38,433 nt of DNA from Sphaerobacteraceae bacterium (GTDB taxonomy: Bacteria > Chloroflexota > Chloroflexia > Thermomicrobiales > UBA6265). The notes under the pieces were generated by a model, which worked only from the letters and a program-made list of their open reading frames with translations, was not told the origin of the DNA and did not search any database. Position numbers and translations under genes: made by a program. Shown one piece after another: positions 16,825 to 26,041 of this stretch; the stretch's first letter is position 1, and each line of letters starts with the position of its first letter. The stretch is from the NCBI GenBank assembly GCA_016781925.1, contig JADDPH010000097.1, positions 1 to 38,433 of the forward strand, read 5' to 3'.

Positions 16825-18189
16825 CTATCCCAGCGCCGCCTCGATCGCTTCCCCAACCGTGCCGACGCGAACGACCTCGATCCCCTCGACACCACGCTCA
16901 CCGCGCCGACCCACTGGCACCGGCGCAACCACCCGGCTGAATCCGAGGCGACCCGCCTCATTCAGCCGCCGCTCGAGTTGATTGACGGAGCGAAGCTCGC
17001 CGGACAGCCCAATTTCTCCGACCGCCACCGTGCCGGAATCGACCGGACGATCCTTAAAGCTGGAGGCCACTGCGATCGCTACGGCCAAATCGGCCGCCGG
17101 CTCCGCGATGCGCAGGCCACCGACGACATTGGCGTAGATGTCCTGGCCGCCCAACCCGAGTCCCACGCGCTTTTGCAACACCGCGACCAGGAGCTGGAGT
17201 CGGTTGCTGTCCAGGCCGTTCGCGCTGCGCCGCGGCAGTCCAAACGCCGTGCTGGTCGTCAATGCCTGGATCTCCACCAGGATCGGCCGGGTCCCTTCCA
17301 TCGTGACCGCCACGGTGGCGCCGGCGGCGTTGCCGCTCCGCTCCTCCAGGAAGGCCTCTGATGGATTCCGCACCTCGCGTAGCCCAACGTCCGCCATCTC
17401 AAACACACCCACCTCATCGGTGGAGCCAAACCGGTTCTTCACGCCCCGCAGGATCCGGTACTGGTGGTAGCGATCCCCCTCCAGATAGAGCACCGCGTCC
17501 ACCATGTGCTCCAGCACCCGAGGCCCCGCGATCGTGCCCTCCTTGGTGACGTGACCGATGATCAGCACCGGCACGTTCCGGGGCTTTGCCCATTGCATCA
17601 AGCGAGCGGTGCACTCCCGTACCTGGGAGACGCTCCCAGCCGCGGACGTGATCTCATCCACGAAGACCGTCTGGATGGAGTCGACGATCAGCAAGCCTGG
17701 ACGCTGTCCTTCGGCGGCCTCCAGGACCTCCGTCAAGTTGGTCTCCGACAGCACCCAGAGATCATCGTGCCCAACGCCGAGACGGTCGGCCCGCAGCTTG
17801 ATTTGCTGCGCCGATTCTTCCGCAGAGACGTACAGGACCGGTCCCACCGTGCCGGCCAATGCCGCTGCGGCTTGCAGCACCAGCGTGGACTTCCCAATGC
17901 CTGGGTCGCCCCCGACAAGCACGAGGGACCCAGGGACGAGGCCACCGCCGAGAACCCGGTTCATCTCCTGGATCGGCACCGCGATCCGGTCCACTTCCGC
18001 GGAGCCGACCGCCGTCAGCGGCTGGGCTCGTGCCGCCGCCCGTGTCTTCGGCCCGCTGGTGCCAGGGCGCCGGTCCTCAATCGTCTCCACCATTGAATTC
18101 CAAGTTCCACACGCGGGGCAGCGCCCAAGATAGCCGGGGCTTGCCGCCCCACACTGCTGACAAATGAATGTCGTCTTTGGCTTCGCCAT
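16825..18189 (-). CDS. radA: DNA repair protein RadA/Sms
   Basis: A RecA-like, Lon-related ATPase that drives branch migration of recombination intermediates. The 454-residue protein has the N-terminal zinc finger (Cys10, Cys13, Cys24, Cys27), Walker A GGDPGIGKST (93-102), the RadA-specific KNRFGS motif (251-256) and a C-terminal Lon-protease-like scaffold domain from about 285, ending GIEVVRVGTVGEAIEAALG. ATG at 18189 has AAGGGA eight bases upstream. It lies downstream of clpC in the same direction, an order also seen in Firmicutes, but a strong hairpin separates the two here. It converges on murG with a 46-base gap. Confidence 0.96.
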   Translation of the reverse strand: MAKPKTTFICQQCGAASPGYLGRCPACGTWNSMVETIEDRRPGTSGPKTRAAARAQPLTAVGSAEVDRIAVPIQEMNRVLGGGLVPGSLVLVGGDPGIGKSTLVLQAAAALAGTVGPVLYVSAEESAQQIKLRADRLGVGHDDLWVLSETNLTEVLEAAEGQRPGLLIVDSIQTVFVDEITSAAGSVSQVRECTARLMQWAKPRNVPVLIIGHVTKEGTIAGPRVLEHMVDAVLYLEGDRYHQYRILRGVKNRFGSTDEVGVFEMADVGLREVRNPSEAFLEERSGNAAGATVAVTMEGTRPILVEIQALTTSTAFGLPRRSANGLDSNRLQLLVAVLQKRVGLGLGGQDIYANVVGGLRIAEPAADLAVAIAVASSFKDRPVDSGTVAVGEIGLSGELRSVNQLERRLNEAGRLGFSRVVAPVPVGRRGERGVEGIEVVRVGTVGEAIEAALG

Positions 18190-18246
18190 TCGTTCAGTCC
18201 CTTACGAGTGGTTGGTCACGAGCAACAGCAGCGACCGCCAAGACGC

Positions 18247-18280
18247 GACGAGGGGGCGGCCATGCAGCCGCCCCCTCGTC
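18247..18280 (-). terminator. Strong hairpin between clpC and radA
   Basis: A perfect 14-bp stem, 18247-18260 against 18267-18280, with loop CATGCA, starting 27 bases after the clpC stop. No U-tract follows on the minus strand. It may end clpC transcription or reduce readthrough into radA. Confidence 0.65.
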
Positions 18281-18306
18281 CAAGCGCCGGTGCGCTTCCG
18301 CTGCCA

Positions 18307-20760
18307 TTAGGAAACGGTAGCAAGCTCCTCGGCCAGCTCTAGCTTCAGCAAATCGTCCTCGACCTCGACCCGAACCGCGTTGCCGGCCTGGAATCGACTG
18401 TTCAACAGCCCTTCCGCCAACGGGTCCTCGATCAAGTTCTGGATGATCCGCCGCAGTGGCCGGGCACCATACGTGTGGTCGTAACCACGGGTGCCCAGCA
18501 GGTCCATCGCCGCCTCGCTCACCTCGAGCGTGATGTCCTGCTCCGCGAGTTGCTTCCGAACTCGGGCCAGTTCCAGATCCACAATCTGCCGGATCTGCTC
18601 CTGCGTCAGCGAGTGGAAGACGATCACACCGTCGATCCGGTTCAGGAACTCCGGCCGGAACGTCTGCTTGAGCTGGTTCATGACCTTGTCGCGCATCTTG
18701 TCGTACTCGCGACGCTGCGTCTTCTCCTCGTCTTCACGGTGAGTGAAGCCGAGGGTCAGGTCGCGGGTGATCTGCTCCGCGCCGACGTTGGAGGTCATGA
18801 TGATGATCGTGTTGCGGAAGTCGACCTTGCGGCCTTTCGCGTCGGCCAGGTTCCCGTCCTCCATGATTTGGAGGAGCATGTTGAACGCCTCAGGGTGGGC
18901 CTTCTCGATCTCGTCGAGGAGGATCACCGAGTAGGACTTCCGCCGCACGGCCTCGGTCAGCTGGCCGCCCTCCTCGTACCCAACGTAGCCCGGAGGCGCT
19001 CCGACCAGCCGGGCCACGGAGTGCCGCTCCATGAACTCCGACATGTCGATCTTGATCAGGTGATCCTCGGACCCGAACATGAACTCCGCAAGCGCCTTGG
19101 CCAGCTCTGTCTTCCCGACGCCCGTGGGGCCGAGGAAGATGAAGCTGCCAATCGGCCGTCGCGGGTTCTTGATCCCCGCCCGCGCCCGGCGCACGGCCTT
19201 AGCGAGGGTCGTGATCGCCTCTTCCTGGCCGACGATCCGCTCGTGCAGGGCGTCTTCCATGTGGAGCAGCCGCTCTGACTCCTCACCGGCGATCCGGACC
19301 AGAGGGATGCCCGTCCACATCGAGACGACCTGCGCCACGTCCTCTTCGGTGACGTAGACCTCATCCTCGGCCTGGGCGTCACGCAGCGCCTGCTCCTGGG
19401 AATCGATCCGATCCCGCAGCTTGCGCTCTCGGTCCCGAAGTTCGGCGGCTAGCTCGAACTCCTGGCCGTTGACGGCCGCCTCCAACTCCCGCTGCATGGA
19501 CTGCAGCCCGACCATCGCCTCTTTGAGGCTCGGTGGAGCAGCCGAACGCGCCATGCGCACCCGAGACGATGCCTCGTCGATCAGGTCGATGGCCTTATCC
19601 GGCATGAACCGATCGGTGACGTAGCGAGCCGCCAGATTCGACGCTGCCTTCAGGGCGTCGTCGCTGATCTTGAGCTTGTGGTGCTCCTCGTAGAGCGAGC
19701 GCACCCCGGTCAGAATCTGGACCGTCTCCTCGACGCTCGGCTCATCCACCTGCACCGGTTGGAACCGCCGCTCCAGGGCGGCATCCCGCTCGATGTACTT
19801 GCGGTACTCGTCAAGCGTCGTCGCACCGATGGTCTGGAACTCGCCGCGCGAGAGGGAGGGCTTCAAGATATTGGCGGCGTCTACCGCCCCCTCGGCCGCG
19901 CCAGCGCCGACGAGCGTATGCAACTCGTCGATGAAGAGGATGCTGCTGGTCTCCTTGACCTCGGCAACGATCTTCTTCAGCCGCTCCTCGAACTCACCGC
20001 GGTACTTAGTCCCAGCAACCAACGCCCCGATGTCAAGCGCCACCAGGCGCTTGTTCTGGAGCTGCTCCGGCACGTCGCCGGACACGATCCGCTGCGCCAA
20101 GCCCTCCACGATAGCGGTCTTCCCAACACCGGGCTCGCCAATCAAGGCCGGGTTGTTCTTGGTCCGCCGCGAGAGGATCTGCATGACCCGCTCGATCTCG
20201 TTTGCGCGTCCGATCAAGGGTCCGAGCTTATTGGCTCGGGCTGCCTCTGTGAGATCGAACCCAAGGGCGTCCATGTACGGGGTCTTCGTCTGGGTCTTGC
20301 CCTGGTTGTACCCAGAACCCTGGCTGACGACCTGCATCACCTGGGCACGGACCTTCTCGAGGTTGACCCCGAGGCTTTCCAGCACGCCAGCAGCAATGCC
20401 CTCGCCCTCGCGGACGAGGCCGAGCAGCAGGTGCTCGGTGCCGATGTAGTGGTGATTGAGGCGCCGCGCCTCGTCCACCGCCAACTCAATGACCTTTTTG
20501 GCGCGGGGGGTCAGGCCGATCTCCCCCATGACCATGGTTTCGCCGCGCCCGATGATGAACTCGACGGCCGAGCGCACCTTCGGAAGCTGCACCCCCATGT
20601 TGCCGAGCACCCGAGCCGCGACTCCGTCGCCCTCACGGACCAATCCCAGCAGCAGGTGCTCGGTGCCGATGTAGTTGTGATTGAAGCGCTGGGCCTCTTC
20701 CTGGGCGAGCGTGAGGACCTTGCGGGCGCGCTCCGTAAACTTGTCGAACTTGTCCGCCAT
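18307..20760 (-). CDS. clpC: ATP-dependent Clp protease ATP-binding subunit ClpC
   Basis: A class I Hsp100 unfoldase that feeds substrates to ClpP. Domains in order in the 817-residue product: two Clp N repeats (1-75 and 80-150, nearly duplicate, each with [15 protein letters not shown]), AAA-1 with Walker [10 protein letters not shown] (208-216), the middle region with a UVR-like motif (about 419-450), AAA-2 with Walker [10 protein letters not shown] (544-552), an LGF loop in DLTLGFTH that would contact ClpP, and the C-terminal D2-small domain. ATG at 20760 has GGGAGAGCTCAGGG upstream. The Firmicute partners ctsR and mcsAB are not adjacent, and I see no CtsR operator in the leader, so regulation must differ. 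Confidence 0.97.
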   Translation of the reverse strand: MADKFDKFTERARKVLTLAQEEAQRFNHNYIGTEHLLLGLVREGDGVAARVLGNMGVQLPKVRSAVEFIIGRGETMVMGEIGLTPRAKKVIELAVDEARRLNHHYIGTEHLLLGLVREGEGIAAGVLESLGVNLEKVRAQVMQVVSQGSGYNQGKTQTKTPYMDALGFDLTEAARANKLGPLIGRANEIERVMQILSRRTKNNPALIGEPGVGKTAIVEGLAQRIVSGDVPEQLQNKRLVALDIGALVAGTKYRGEFEERLKKIVAEVKETSSILFIDELHTLVGAGAAEGAVDAANILKPSLSRGEFQTIGATTLDEYRKYIERDAALERRFQPVQVDEPSVEETVQILTGVRSLYEEHHKLKISDDALKAASNLAARYVTDRFMPDKAIDLIDEASSRVRMARSAAPPSLKEAMVGLQSMQRELEAAVNGQEFELAAELRDRERKLRDRIDSQEQALRDAQAEDEVYVTEEDVAQVVSMWTGIPLVRIAGEESERLLHMEDALHERIVGQEEAITTLAKAVRRARAGIKNPRRPIGSFIFLGPTGVGKTELAKALAEFMFGSEDHLIKIDMSEFMERHSVARLVGAPPGYVGYEEGGQLTEAVRRKSYSVILLDEIEKAHPEAFNMLLQIMEDGNLADAKGRKVDFRNTIIIMTSNVGAEQITRDLTLGFTHREDEEKTQRREYDKMRDKVMNQLKQTFRPEFLNRIDGVIVFHSLTQEQIRQIVDLELARVRKQLAEQDITLEVSEAAMDLLGTRGYDHTYGARPLRRIIQNLIEDPLAEGLLNSRFQAGNAVRVEVEDDLLKLELAEELATVS

Positions 20761-20904
20761 CCCTGAGCTCTCCCGGTGCGCGTTGGACGGCCGCGCGGCT
20801 GTCCCCCTACACCCTTTGTACGTTAGAGATACGAAAAACGCGAGTCTCCGGACCTACGATCCGATCTCGCCGAGCGGTGCATCCACCCCTGCGCCGCCGT
20901 GGGG

Positions 20905-20944
20905 GCGAAAGCGGCAGGCACGTCACCGCGCCTGCCGCTTTCGC
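20905..20944 (-). terminator. Hairpin downstream of the S1-domain gene
   Basis: A perfect 15-bp stem GCGAAAGCGGCAGGC/GCCTGCCGCTTTCGC with a 10-base loop, 62 bases after the minus-strand stop at 21007. No U-tract follows. It lies upstream of clpC, so it probably isolates clpC from the S1 gene. Confidence 0.65.
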
Positions 20945-21006
20945 GTTCATCTTGATGTACCACACCGAGGGTGAGGCCGCCGAAGCGTTGACCACGAACA
21001 GCCGAG

Positions 21007-23052
21007 CTACTGCTCACCGCCCTCGCCACCCGTTCTGTCAGCCGTGGATTCCAAGGGCACCTCGGTCTCCACCTCCGGCATCGGAAGAATGTTCGCGTCA
21101 GGAGAAGCTCCCTCGGCTGAGGCAGCGTCTCCCCCTGAGCCAGATCGCACCGTTGATGCCACGTCTACGATGGTGCTGCCGACGGCTCCCGCAATGGAGC
21201 CGATCGCCCCCGCCACGGTACCCGTCAAGGAGCCGCCCGGAGCCTGCTCTTGCTGGTCGCCCACCTGAGCCTCACCAGTCGAGGCGTCATCGTTCGCGGT
21301 TCCGGTTGCCGCCTCCGCGGCTGGCTCATCGCCCGAAGGTCCATCGTCCGTGTCGTTGGACGACTGCTCCGCGGCCACTTCATCGCTCGCGACCTCGGCG
21401 ACCGTCGCTCCGTCGGCGGTGGCGTCGTTGTCATCGAGGGCACCCGCCATCGCGAAGGCCATCGCCATGGCAGACAGCGGCTCGCCTTCCAGGTCGACCG
21501 GCACATCGGCGGCCGGGCGCTGCTGCTTCTCAGGTCGCGCCTTCTTCACGGGCTGCGGGCGAGGCTCAGCGCGCTCCGCCTCCACGGCCGCCTGGGCGGC
21601 CGCCGTCATCGGAATGCCCGCCGGAGCCGAAGTCTCCTCGACCGGCGCCTCAGCAGCAGGCGCCTCAGGCGCCTGCGTCGCAGCGACGGGCTCGTCGCCA
21701 GCAGCCTCATCTTCCGCGCGAGACGAGCGGCCCGAGCCAATCTCGATGCCCTCAGCCTCAAGCGCCGCCCGGATGCCCTGGACCATCCGATCCCGCTCAG
21801 CAAGCACCTCCTCACCGAACACGGCGACCAGCTCCGTATCGGGAGTGTCGAGCGCCCGGCGCAGGCTCAGGCCCATCCGCCGCCGCTGGGGATCGATGCG
21901 GATGATTCTCAGCAGCAGATCCTGGCCCTCTTGGACCACCTGCTTCGGATGGGTGATCCGCTCGTCGGTCAGCTCCGAGACGTGGATCAAGCCTTCGATG
22001 CCATCCTCGATTCGGGCGAACGCGCCAAAGTTGGCGAGCTGGGTCACCGTCCCGCGAACGAGCTGGCCAACCTCATAGGCGGCAGCCACCCGGCTCCACG
22101 GCTCGGCCTGGGTTCGCTTGATCGAGAGAGCGATCTTCTTTTCTTGGGCGTTGATGCCCAGGACGTAGACATCGACCTCGTGACCGACCCGCAGCACCTC
22201 ACTTGGGTGCCGGACGCGGCTCCAGGACAACTCGGAGAGGTGGACGAGCCCGTCCGCCCCACCAATGTCCACGAAGGCGCCGAAGTCGCAGATGGAGGAG
22301 ACCCGGCCCTTACGAACCTCGCCCTCCTTCAACTCCTCGATCAGCCGCTCCTTCATCACATCGCGGCGTTCCTGGATGGCCTGCCGCTCGGAGAGGATCA
22401 GCCGGTTGCGATGGCGATTGATCTCGATGACTTTCAGCGGCAGCATCGAGCCGATCAAGCGCGCCATGTCGGCCTGCTTGCTCGCGTCGTCGCCGCCACG
22501 GATCTCGGAGACCTGGGAGGCGGGCACGAAGCCGCGCACCCCGTCCAGGTTCACCAGCAGGCCACCCTTGTTGTAGTTGGTGACCTCCGCCTCGATGACC
22601 TCGTTCGCCTCGTGCAACTCCTGCAGCCGCCGCCAGCTCTTCTCCTGCCGGGCGCGGTCGATACTGACGACTGCGTGCCCCTCGTTGTTCTCTGGCTGCA
22701 CGACGAAGACGAGGATGGTGTCCCCGATGGCGAGGTTCTGCCGCTCCTCGGAGGACAGCGTGGAGTACTCCCGAGCCGGGACGATGCCCTCGGACTTCGA
22801 CCCGATATCGACCAGCAGCTCCTCGCGGTCGACGTGCATCACGATGCCGTCCATGACATCCCCGTACTTCAGGGTCTTGTAGTCATGACTCGGATCGTTG
22901 AGGAACTGCTCCATGAGCGAGGCACCGTCCACGGTCTCCATTCCGGCATCGCCGTTCCCGTTGGACGCATCCGCCTGCGCCACTGTCGGTGCGGGGTCTA
23001 TGCTGGAGACCGCCGTAAGGTCCTCGTGCTCGCGAATATCCGTGCCGTCCAT
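21007..23052 (-). CDS. S1 RNA-binding domain protein (ribosomal protein S1 homologue) with long acidic tail
   Basis: Four S1 (OB-fold) domains at about 63-134, 149-225, 242-313 and 328-399 match the core of bacterial ribosomal protein S1, which helps mRNA bind the 30S subunit; domains 3 and 4 carry FGAFVDIGGADGLVHLSEL and FGAFARIEDGIEGLIHVSEL. After a helix (405-440) comes an unusual tail of about 240 residues, Ala/Glu/Asp-rich with a small basic patch (PVKKARPEKQQR near 501-512). Within it, residues 606-641 form a glycine-rich hydrophobic segment with GxxxG steps (GTVAGAIGSIAGAVGS). ATG at 23052 has AAGGAAGG upstream and a clear promoter. It may be the main S1 protein of this organism. Confidence 0.9.
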   Translation of the reverse strand: MDGTDIREHEDLTAVSSIDPAPTVAQADASNGNGDAGMETVDGASLMEQFLNDPSHDYKTLKYGDVMDGIVMHVDREELLVDIGSKSEGIVPAREYSTLSSEERQNLAIGDTILVFVVQPENNEGHAVVSIDRARQEKSWRRLQELHEANEVIEAEVTNYNKGGLLVNLDGVRGFVPASQVSEIRGGDDASKQADMARLIGSMLPLKVIEINRHRNRLILSERQAIQERRDVMKERLIEELKEGEVRKGRVSSICDFGAFVDIGGADGLVHLSELSWSRVRHPSEVLRVGHEVDVYVLGINAQEKKIALSIKRTQAEPWSRVAAAYEVGQLVRGTVTQLANFGAFARIEDGIEGLIHVSELTDERITHPKQVVQEGQDLLLRIIRIDPQRRRMGLSLRRALDTPDTELVAVFGEEVLAERDRMVQGIRAALEAEGIEIGSGRSSRAEDEAAGDEPVAATQAPEAPAAEAPVEETSAPAGIPMTAAAQAAVEAERAEPRPQPVKKARPEKQQRPAADVPVDLEGEPLSAMAMAFAMAGALDDNDATADGATVAEVASDEVAAEQSSNDTDDGPSGDEPAAEAATGTANDDASTGEAQVGDQQEQAPGGSLTGTVAGAIGSIAGAVGSTIVDVASTVRSGSGGDAASAEGASPDANILPMPEVETEVPLESTADRTGGEGGEQ

Positions 23053-23148
23053 ACACCTTCCTTAGACACCGGTGGAAACGCGGGGACTCCCCCACCCATG
23101 GTGGTCCGGTTAAGCGGTCTACCGCGGCCAGGGGAGGTATGCAGGCAA

Positions 23149-23177
23149 AGTATACTGGTGTACCAGAGCCCACGCAA
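23149..23177 (-). promoter_or_regulatory. Promoter for the S1-domain gene
   Basis: On the minus strand TTGCGT and TATACT are separated by 17 bases. The start would be near 23142, leaving a leader of about 90 bases. Confidence 0.6.
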
Positions 23178-23242
23178 CCAAAATAGAGCCTGGCGAGGTG
23201 AAGCGCACCCTCGTCAAGCGCGTCAATAGGACAGGGAACCAG

Positions 23243-24355
23243 CTACCCCGCGGTTGTCAGTGACACCCCCGCAGCCGCGCCCTGTCTGGCAACGTAAGCA
23301 GCAAGCGCCACCAATACATCCCGCAGCGCTGGCTCATGGGCCCAGCCCATATGGCCAATCCGGACAATGGCGTCGGCCAGGTGCGCCTGCCCGTTCTGCA
23401 GCTCGATCCCGTAGTCGCGCCGCATCGCGTCAATCACCTGCGCGGCGGTGATTCCGGCGGGTGGGCGGAACGCGGTCACCGTGTCCGAGGCGTAGGCCGG
23501 GTCAGCGAACAACTCCAGACCAATGTTCCTGAGGCCGGTTCGCGTCAGGTGTCCCAACATACGGTGCCGGTCCCAAACGTGCTCCAGCCCCTCCTCCTCT
23601 ATCAACCCAAGGGCCGCATCGAACGCGTAGAGAAGGGTGAGCGGGGGCGTGGCCGGTGTCATGCCGTTCGCGGCACTGGCCCTCGCGGCGCCGATATCCC
23701 AGAAGAACCGGGGGAAGGTCGAACGCGCGTACGCCTCCCAGGCCCGGCCACCGATCCCCGCGATGAGCAGACCCGGCGGGCACATCCAGGCTTTCTGGGA
23801 GCCGGAGAGCACGAAGTCCACCTGCCAGGCGTCCATCTCAAGCGGTAGCGCCCCGGCGGAACTGACCGCATCGACGATGGTGAGCGCACCGTGATCCACG
23901 GCGACCTGGGTTAAGTCCTTTAGGGGGTTGGTTACGCCCGTCGACGTTTCGTTGTGGGTGAGAAAGACTGCCTGCACCGGCCCGTGAGTCTCCAACGCCT
24001 GGCCGAGAGCGGCGCCGGTGACGGCCTCTCCCCAGGGCACGTCCAACCGCCGCACGTCAAGGCCAAAGGCGAGGCCGGCTTTCGCGAAGCGATCACCGAA
24101 ATCACCGCACACTGCGGCGAGGACCCGGTCGCCCGGTGAGAGCAGGTTGACGATCGCCACCTCCCAGCCGGCCGAGCCGGACGCTGGCCAGATGAAAACG
24201 TCTCCCTCCGTCCGGTGGATCGCTCGAGCGCGCCGCAGTAACTCGGCGTAAAAGGCCCGGAACACGGGTCCACGATGCGGGATCATCTCCCGCCTCATCG
24301 CCTCGACCACCGCGGGCGGCAATGGGGTCGGCCCGGGCAACCGAAAGTTCACCAT
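23243..24355 (-). CDS. Class V aminotransferase, alanine-glyoxylate/serine-pyruvate type
   Basis: A PLP enzyme of fold type I that would transfer an amino group to glyoxylate or from serine. The 370-residue protein begins with LPGPTPLPPAV, the usual family opening, has THNETSTGVTNPL for PLP phosphate contacts, the ring-stacking and pyridine-binding segment IVDAVSSAG (Asp162) and the Schiff-base Lys188 in SGSQKAWMCPPG. Known members include AGT, serine-glyoxylate aminotransferase and the archaeal/phototroph relatives; I cannot choose between them. ATG at 24355 has GGAAGAGG upstream. It is divergent from the permease gene, and 190 bases separate it from the S1-gene start. Confidence 0.92.
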   Translation of the reverse strand: MVNFRLPGPTPLPPAVVEAMRREMIPHRGPVFRAFYAELLRRARAIHRTEGDVFIWPASGSAGWEVAIVNLLSPGDRVLAAVCGDFGDRFAKAGLAFGLDVRRLDVPWGEAVTGAALGQALETHGPVQAVFLTHNETSTGVTNPLKDLTQVAVDHGALTIVDAVSSAGALPLEMDAWQVDFVLSGSQKAWMCPPGLLIAGIGGRAWEAYARSTFPRFFWDIGAARASAANGMTPATPPLTLLYAFDAALGLIEEEGLEHVWDRHRMLGHLTRTGLRNIGLELFADPAYASDTVTAFRPPAGITAAQVIDAMRRDYGIELQNGQAHLADAIVRIGHMGWAHEPALRDVLVALAAYVARQGAAAGVSLTTAG

Positions 24356-24530
24356 GCCTGCCGCCTCTTCCCCCGTTCGATCTCCGCCACAACCCTTTGG
24401 TCCCCACAGTCTACGCCAGCCGGCCGGACTCTACGCCAGGCTCCCGCACGTCGACCATCGATAAGGTTCTACCCATAGGGCGCACTTCCGGCACCGATGG
24501 TCCACCGCCCCCGGCAGAGATCACGTGGCG

Positions 24531-24539
24531 TGCTAGAAT
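24531..24539 (+). promoter_or_regulatory. Extended -10 promoter for the AI-2E-family permease
   Basis: TGCTAGAAT combines a TGn extension with TAGAAT. The start would be near 24546, about 75 bases before the preferred ATG at 24620. The upstream -35 (CCGGCA) is weak. Confidence 0.5.
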
Positions 24540-24566
24540 CGGGACCTCGGTATCCCTGAATGCGAC

Positions 24567-24587
24567 GCGTCGATCACGTATCGACGC
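24567..24587 (+). repeat. Inverted repeat in the permease leader
   Basis: GCGTCGAT and ATCGACGC, a perfect 8-bp inverted repeat with loop CACGT. It lies between the -10 box and the preferred ATG, so it could form an mRNA hairpin or bind a dimeric regulator just downstream of the transcription start. Confidence 0.5.
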
Positions 24588-24619
24588 ACACCAGCCGCCC
24601 GGCCTGCGGCGAGAAGCGC

Positions 24620-25966
24620 ATGGAGGTCACGCTCTCCCCTCGAGCTCGCATCGCCGTCGCCTGGATCGCGGTAGCCGTCGGTGGCTTTGTGCTGTTCGAG
24701 GCCGCGCACGCGCTCCGTCCTTTTGCGTGGGCCATCATCACCGCGTACATCCTCCATCCCCTCGTCGCCGTTATCCACCGCAAGACCCACCTTCCTAAGC
24801 ACCTCATAACGACCTGGCTCTACGTCATGCTGGGTCTGGTCTTCACGATTCTGCTCATCAACCTCACACCACTGCTGGTCAACCAACTCCAGGACGTCCA
24901 AGACCAGATCCCCAGCGCCGTCGAACAAACACGCGACTGGCTGGAGGAGCGCCAGGGCAGCCGCATGAACCGCCTCGGGTTGGAGGCAGACTTCATCGAG
25001 TCGCGGCTCACCAGCTTTGCTGAGGAAGCCGCCGCCCTGCTCAGTTCATCCGCCTTGCCGCTCGTACTGACCACCTTCTCGGTCGCGATTGAACTCCTGA
25101 TCTATCTCATCGCCTCGTTCTACTTCATCGTCTACGGTGACCGCTTCGTCCAAACAATCCGGGACGTGCTCAATCGACGCTATCATCGTGAATTCGACCG
25201 CCTGCTCGTGGACATCAACAACACCCTCGGTGCTTACATCCGGGGCCAGCTGCTGCTCGTGGCCATCATGAGCGTGGCCTCATTTATTGCTCTAAAGATC
25301 CTCCAGGTCGACTACGCCCTCTCGGTCGCGATCGCCACCGGCTTCCTTGAGTTGATCCCGCTGGTCGGCCCCTGGGCCGCTGGCTCGATTGCCGTCTTCA
25401 TCGCCCTGTTCCAGGACACCACCCCGTTCGGCTGGTCCCACGGCACCCTGGCCCTCGTGGTCGGCCTAACCTATTTCGCGCTGCGACAGATGGAGGACGC
25501 CTTTGTCATCCCGCTCGTGATCGGGCGGATCGTCCACCTTCACCCCTTACTCGTCCTCTTCGTTCTCGTGATCGGGACCTCCCTCGGAGGGGTGCTGGGG
25601 CTCATCCTCGCCGTACCCGTGGCCGCCGTGCTCAAGATCGTGATCGGATTTTTCTACGGCAAGCTCATGGCCCGGGAGGTCCGGCATGTTGAGGTTGTCC
25701 GGCATCGCCACGATCTGGAACGTCTGATTGACGGCTTTCCGTCGCGGGTGAACGCCACCGTCGTTCTGCTCCTGGAGCCCGGCATCCTCGCCTGGGACGA
25801 TCTTCCGCTCGTGCAGCGCGTGGTCGATGAAGCGCTGGACCACGCCATTGCCCTCTCGGCCGTCACCCCAGATGCCATCGGTGGCGCGTTGGCCACAGCG
25901 GCGGGCATCCCAACCACGACGATCCCAGCCGCACTTCCGGTAGCGCTGGAACCGGCCGTCCCGTAA
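24620..25966 (+). CDS. AI-2E family transporter (PerM/YdiK/TqsA-like)
   Basis: A polytopic inner-membrane protein with about eight transmembrane segments: two N-terminal pairs, a long extracytoplasmic segment (roughly residues 75-150 with the helix beginning NQLQDVQDQIPSAVEQT), and a C-terminal group with the family motif ELIPLVGPWAAGSIAV and GRIVHLHPLLVLFVLVIGTSLGG. Family members have been linked to AI-2 export, sodium/proton antiport and general solute efflux, so substrate is open. A soluble extension of about 100 residues after the last segment is unlike short members. ATG at 24620 is preferred to ATG 24560 because it lies after the inverted repeat and has GAGAAG upstream; the alternative adds 20 residues. 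Confidence 0.88.
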   Translation: MEVTLSPRARIAVAWIAVAVGGFVLFEAAHALRPFAWAIITAYILHPLVAVIHRKTHLPKHLITTWLYVMLGLVFTILLINLTPLLVNQLQDVQDQIPSAVEQTRDWLEERQGSRMNRLGLEADFIESRLTSFAEEAAALLSSSALPLVLTTFSVAIELLIYLIASFYFIVYGDRFVQTIRDVLNRRYHREFDRLLVDINNTLGAYIRGQLLLVAIMSVASFIALKILQVDYALSVAIATGFLELIPLVGPWAAGSIAVFIALFQDTTPFGWSHGTLALVVGLTYFALRQMEDAFVIPLVIGRIVHLHPLLVLFVLVIGTSLGGVLGLILAVPVAAVLKIVIGFFYGKLMAREVRHVEVVRHRHDLERLIDGFPSRVNATVVLLLEPGILAWDDLPLVQRVVDEALDHAIALSAVTPDAIGGALATAAGIPTTTIPAALPVALEPAVP

Positions 25967-26041
25967 CGCGGGCACAGGGGCAACGCGGCCCCTAAATCGA
26001 GGGAGCCATCCCCAGTCTGCCTGATCATCGTTGTCTGGTCG

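Noticed and set aside
18475-20766. Long plus-strand frames opposite clpC (18475-19278, 19678-20766)
   Set aside because: Leu/Asp/His-rich mirror translations of ClpC codons with no motifs of their own.
21250-23229. 659-codon plus-strand reading frame opposite the S1 gene
   Set aside because: It is an antisense shadow caused by GC-rich codon use; it has no family likeness and the minus-strand protein is unmistakable.
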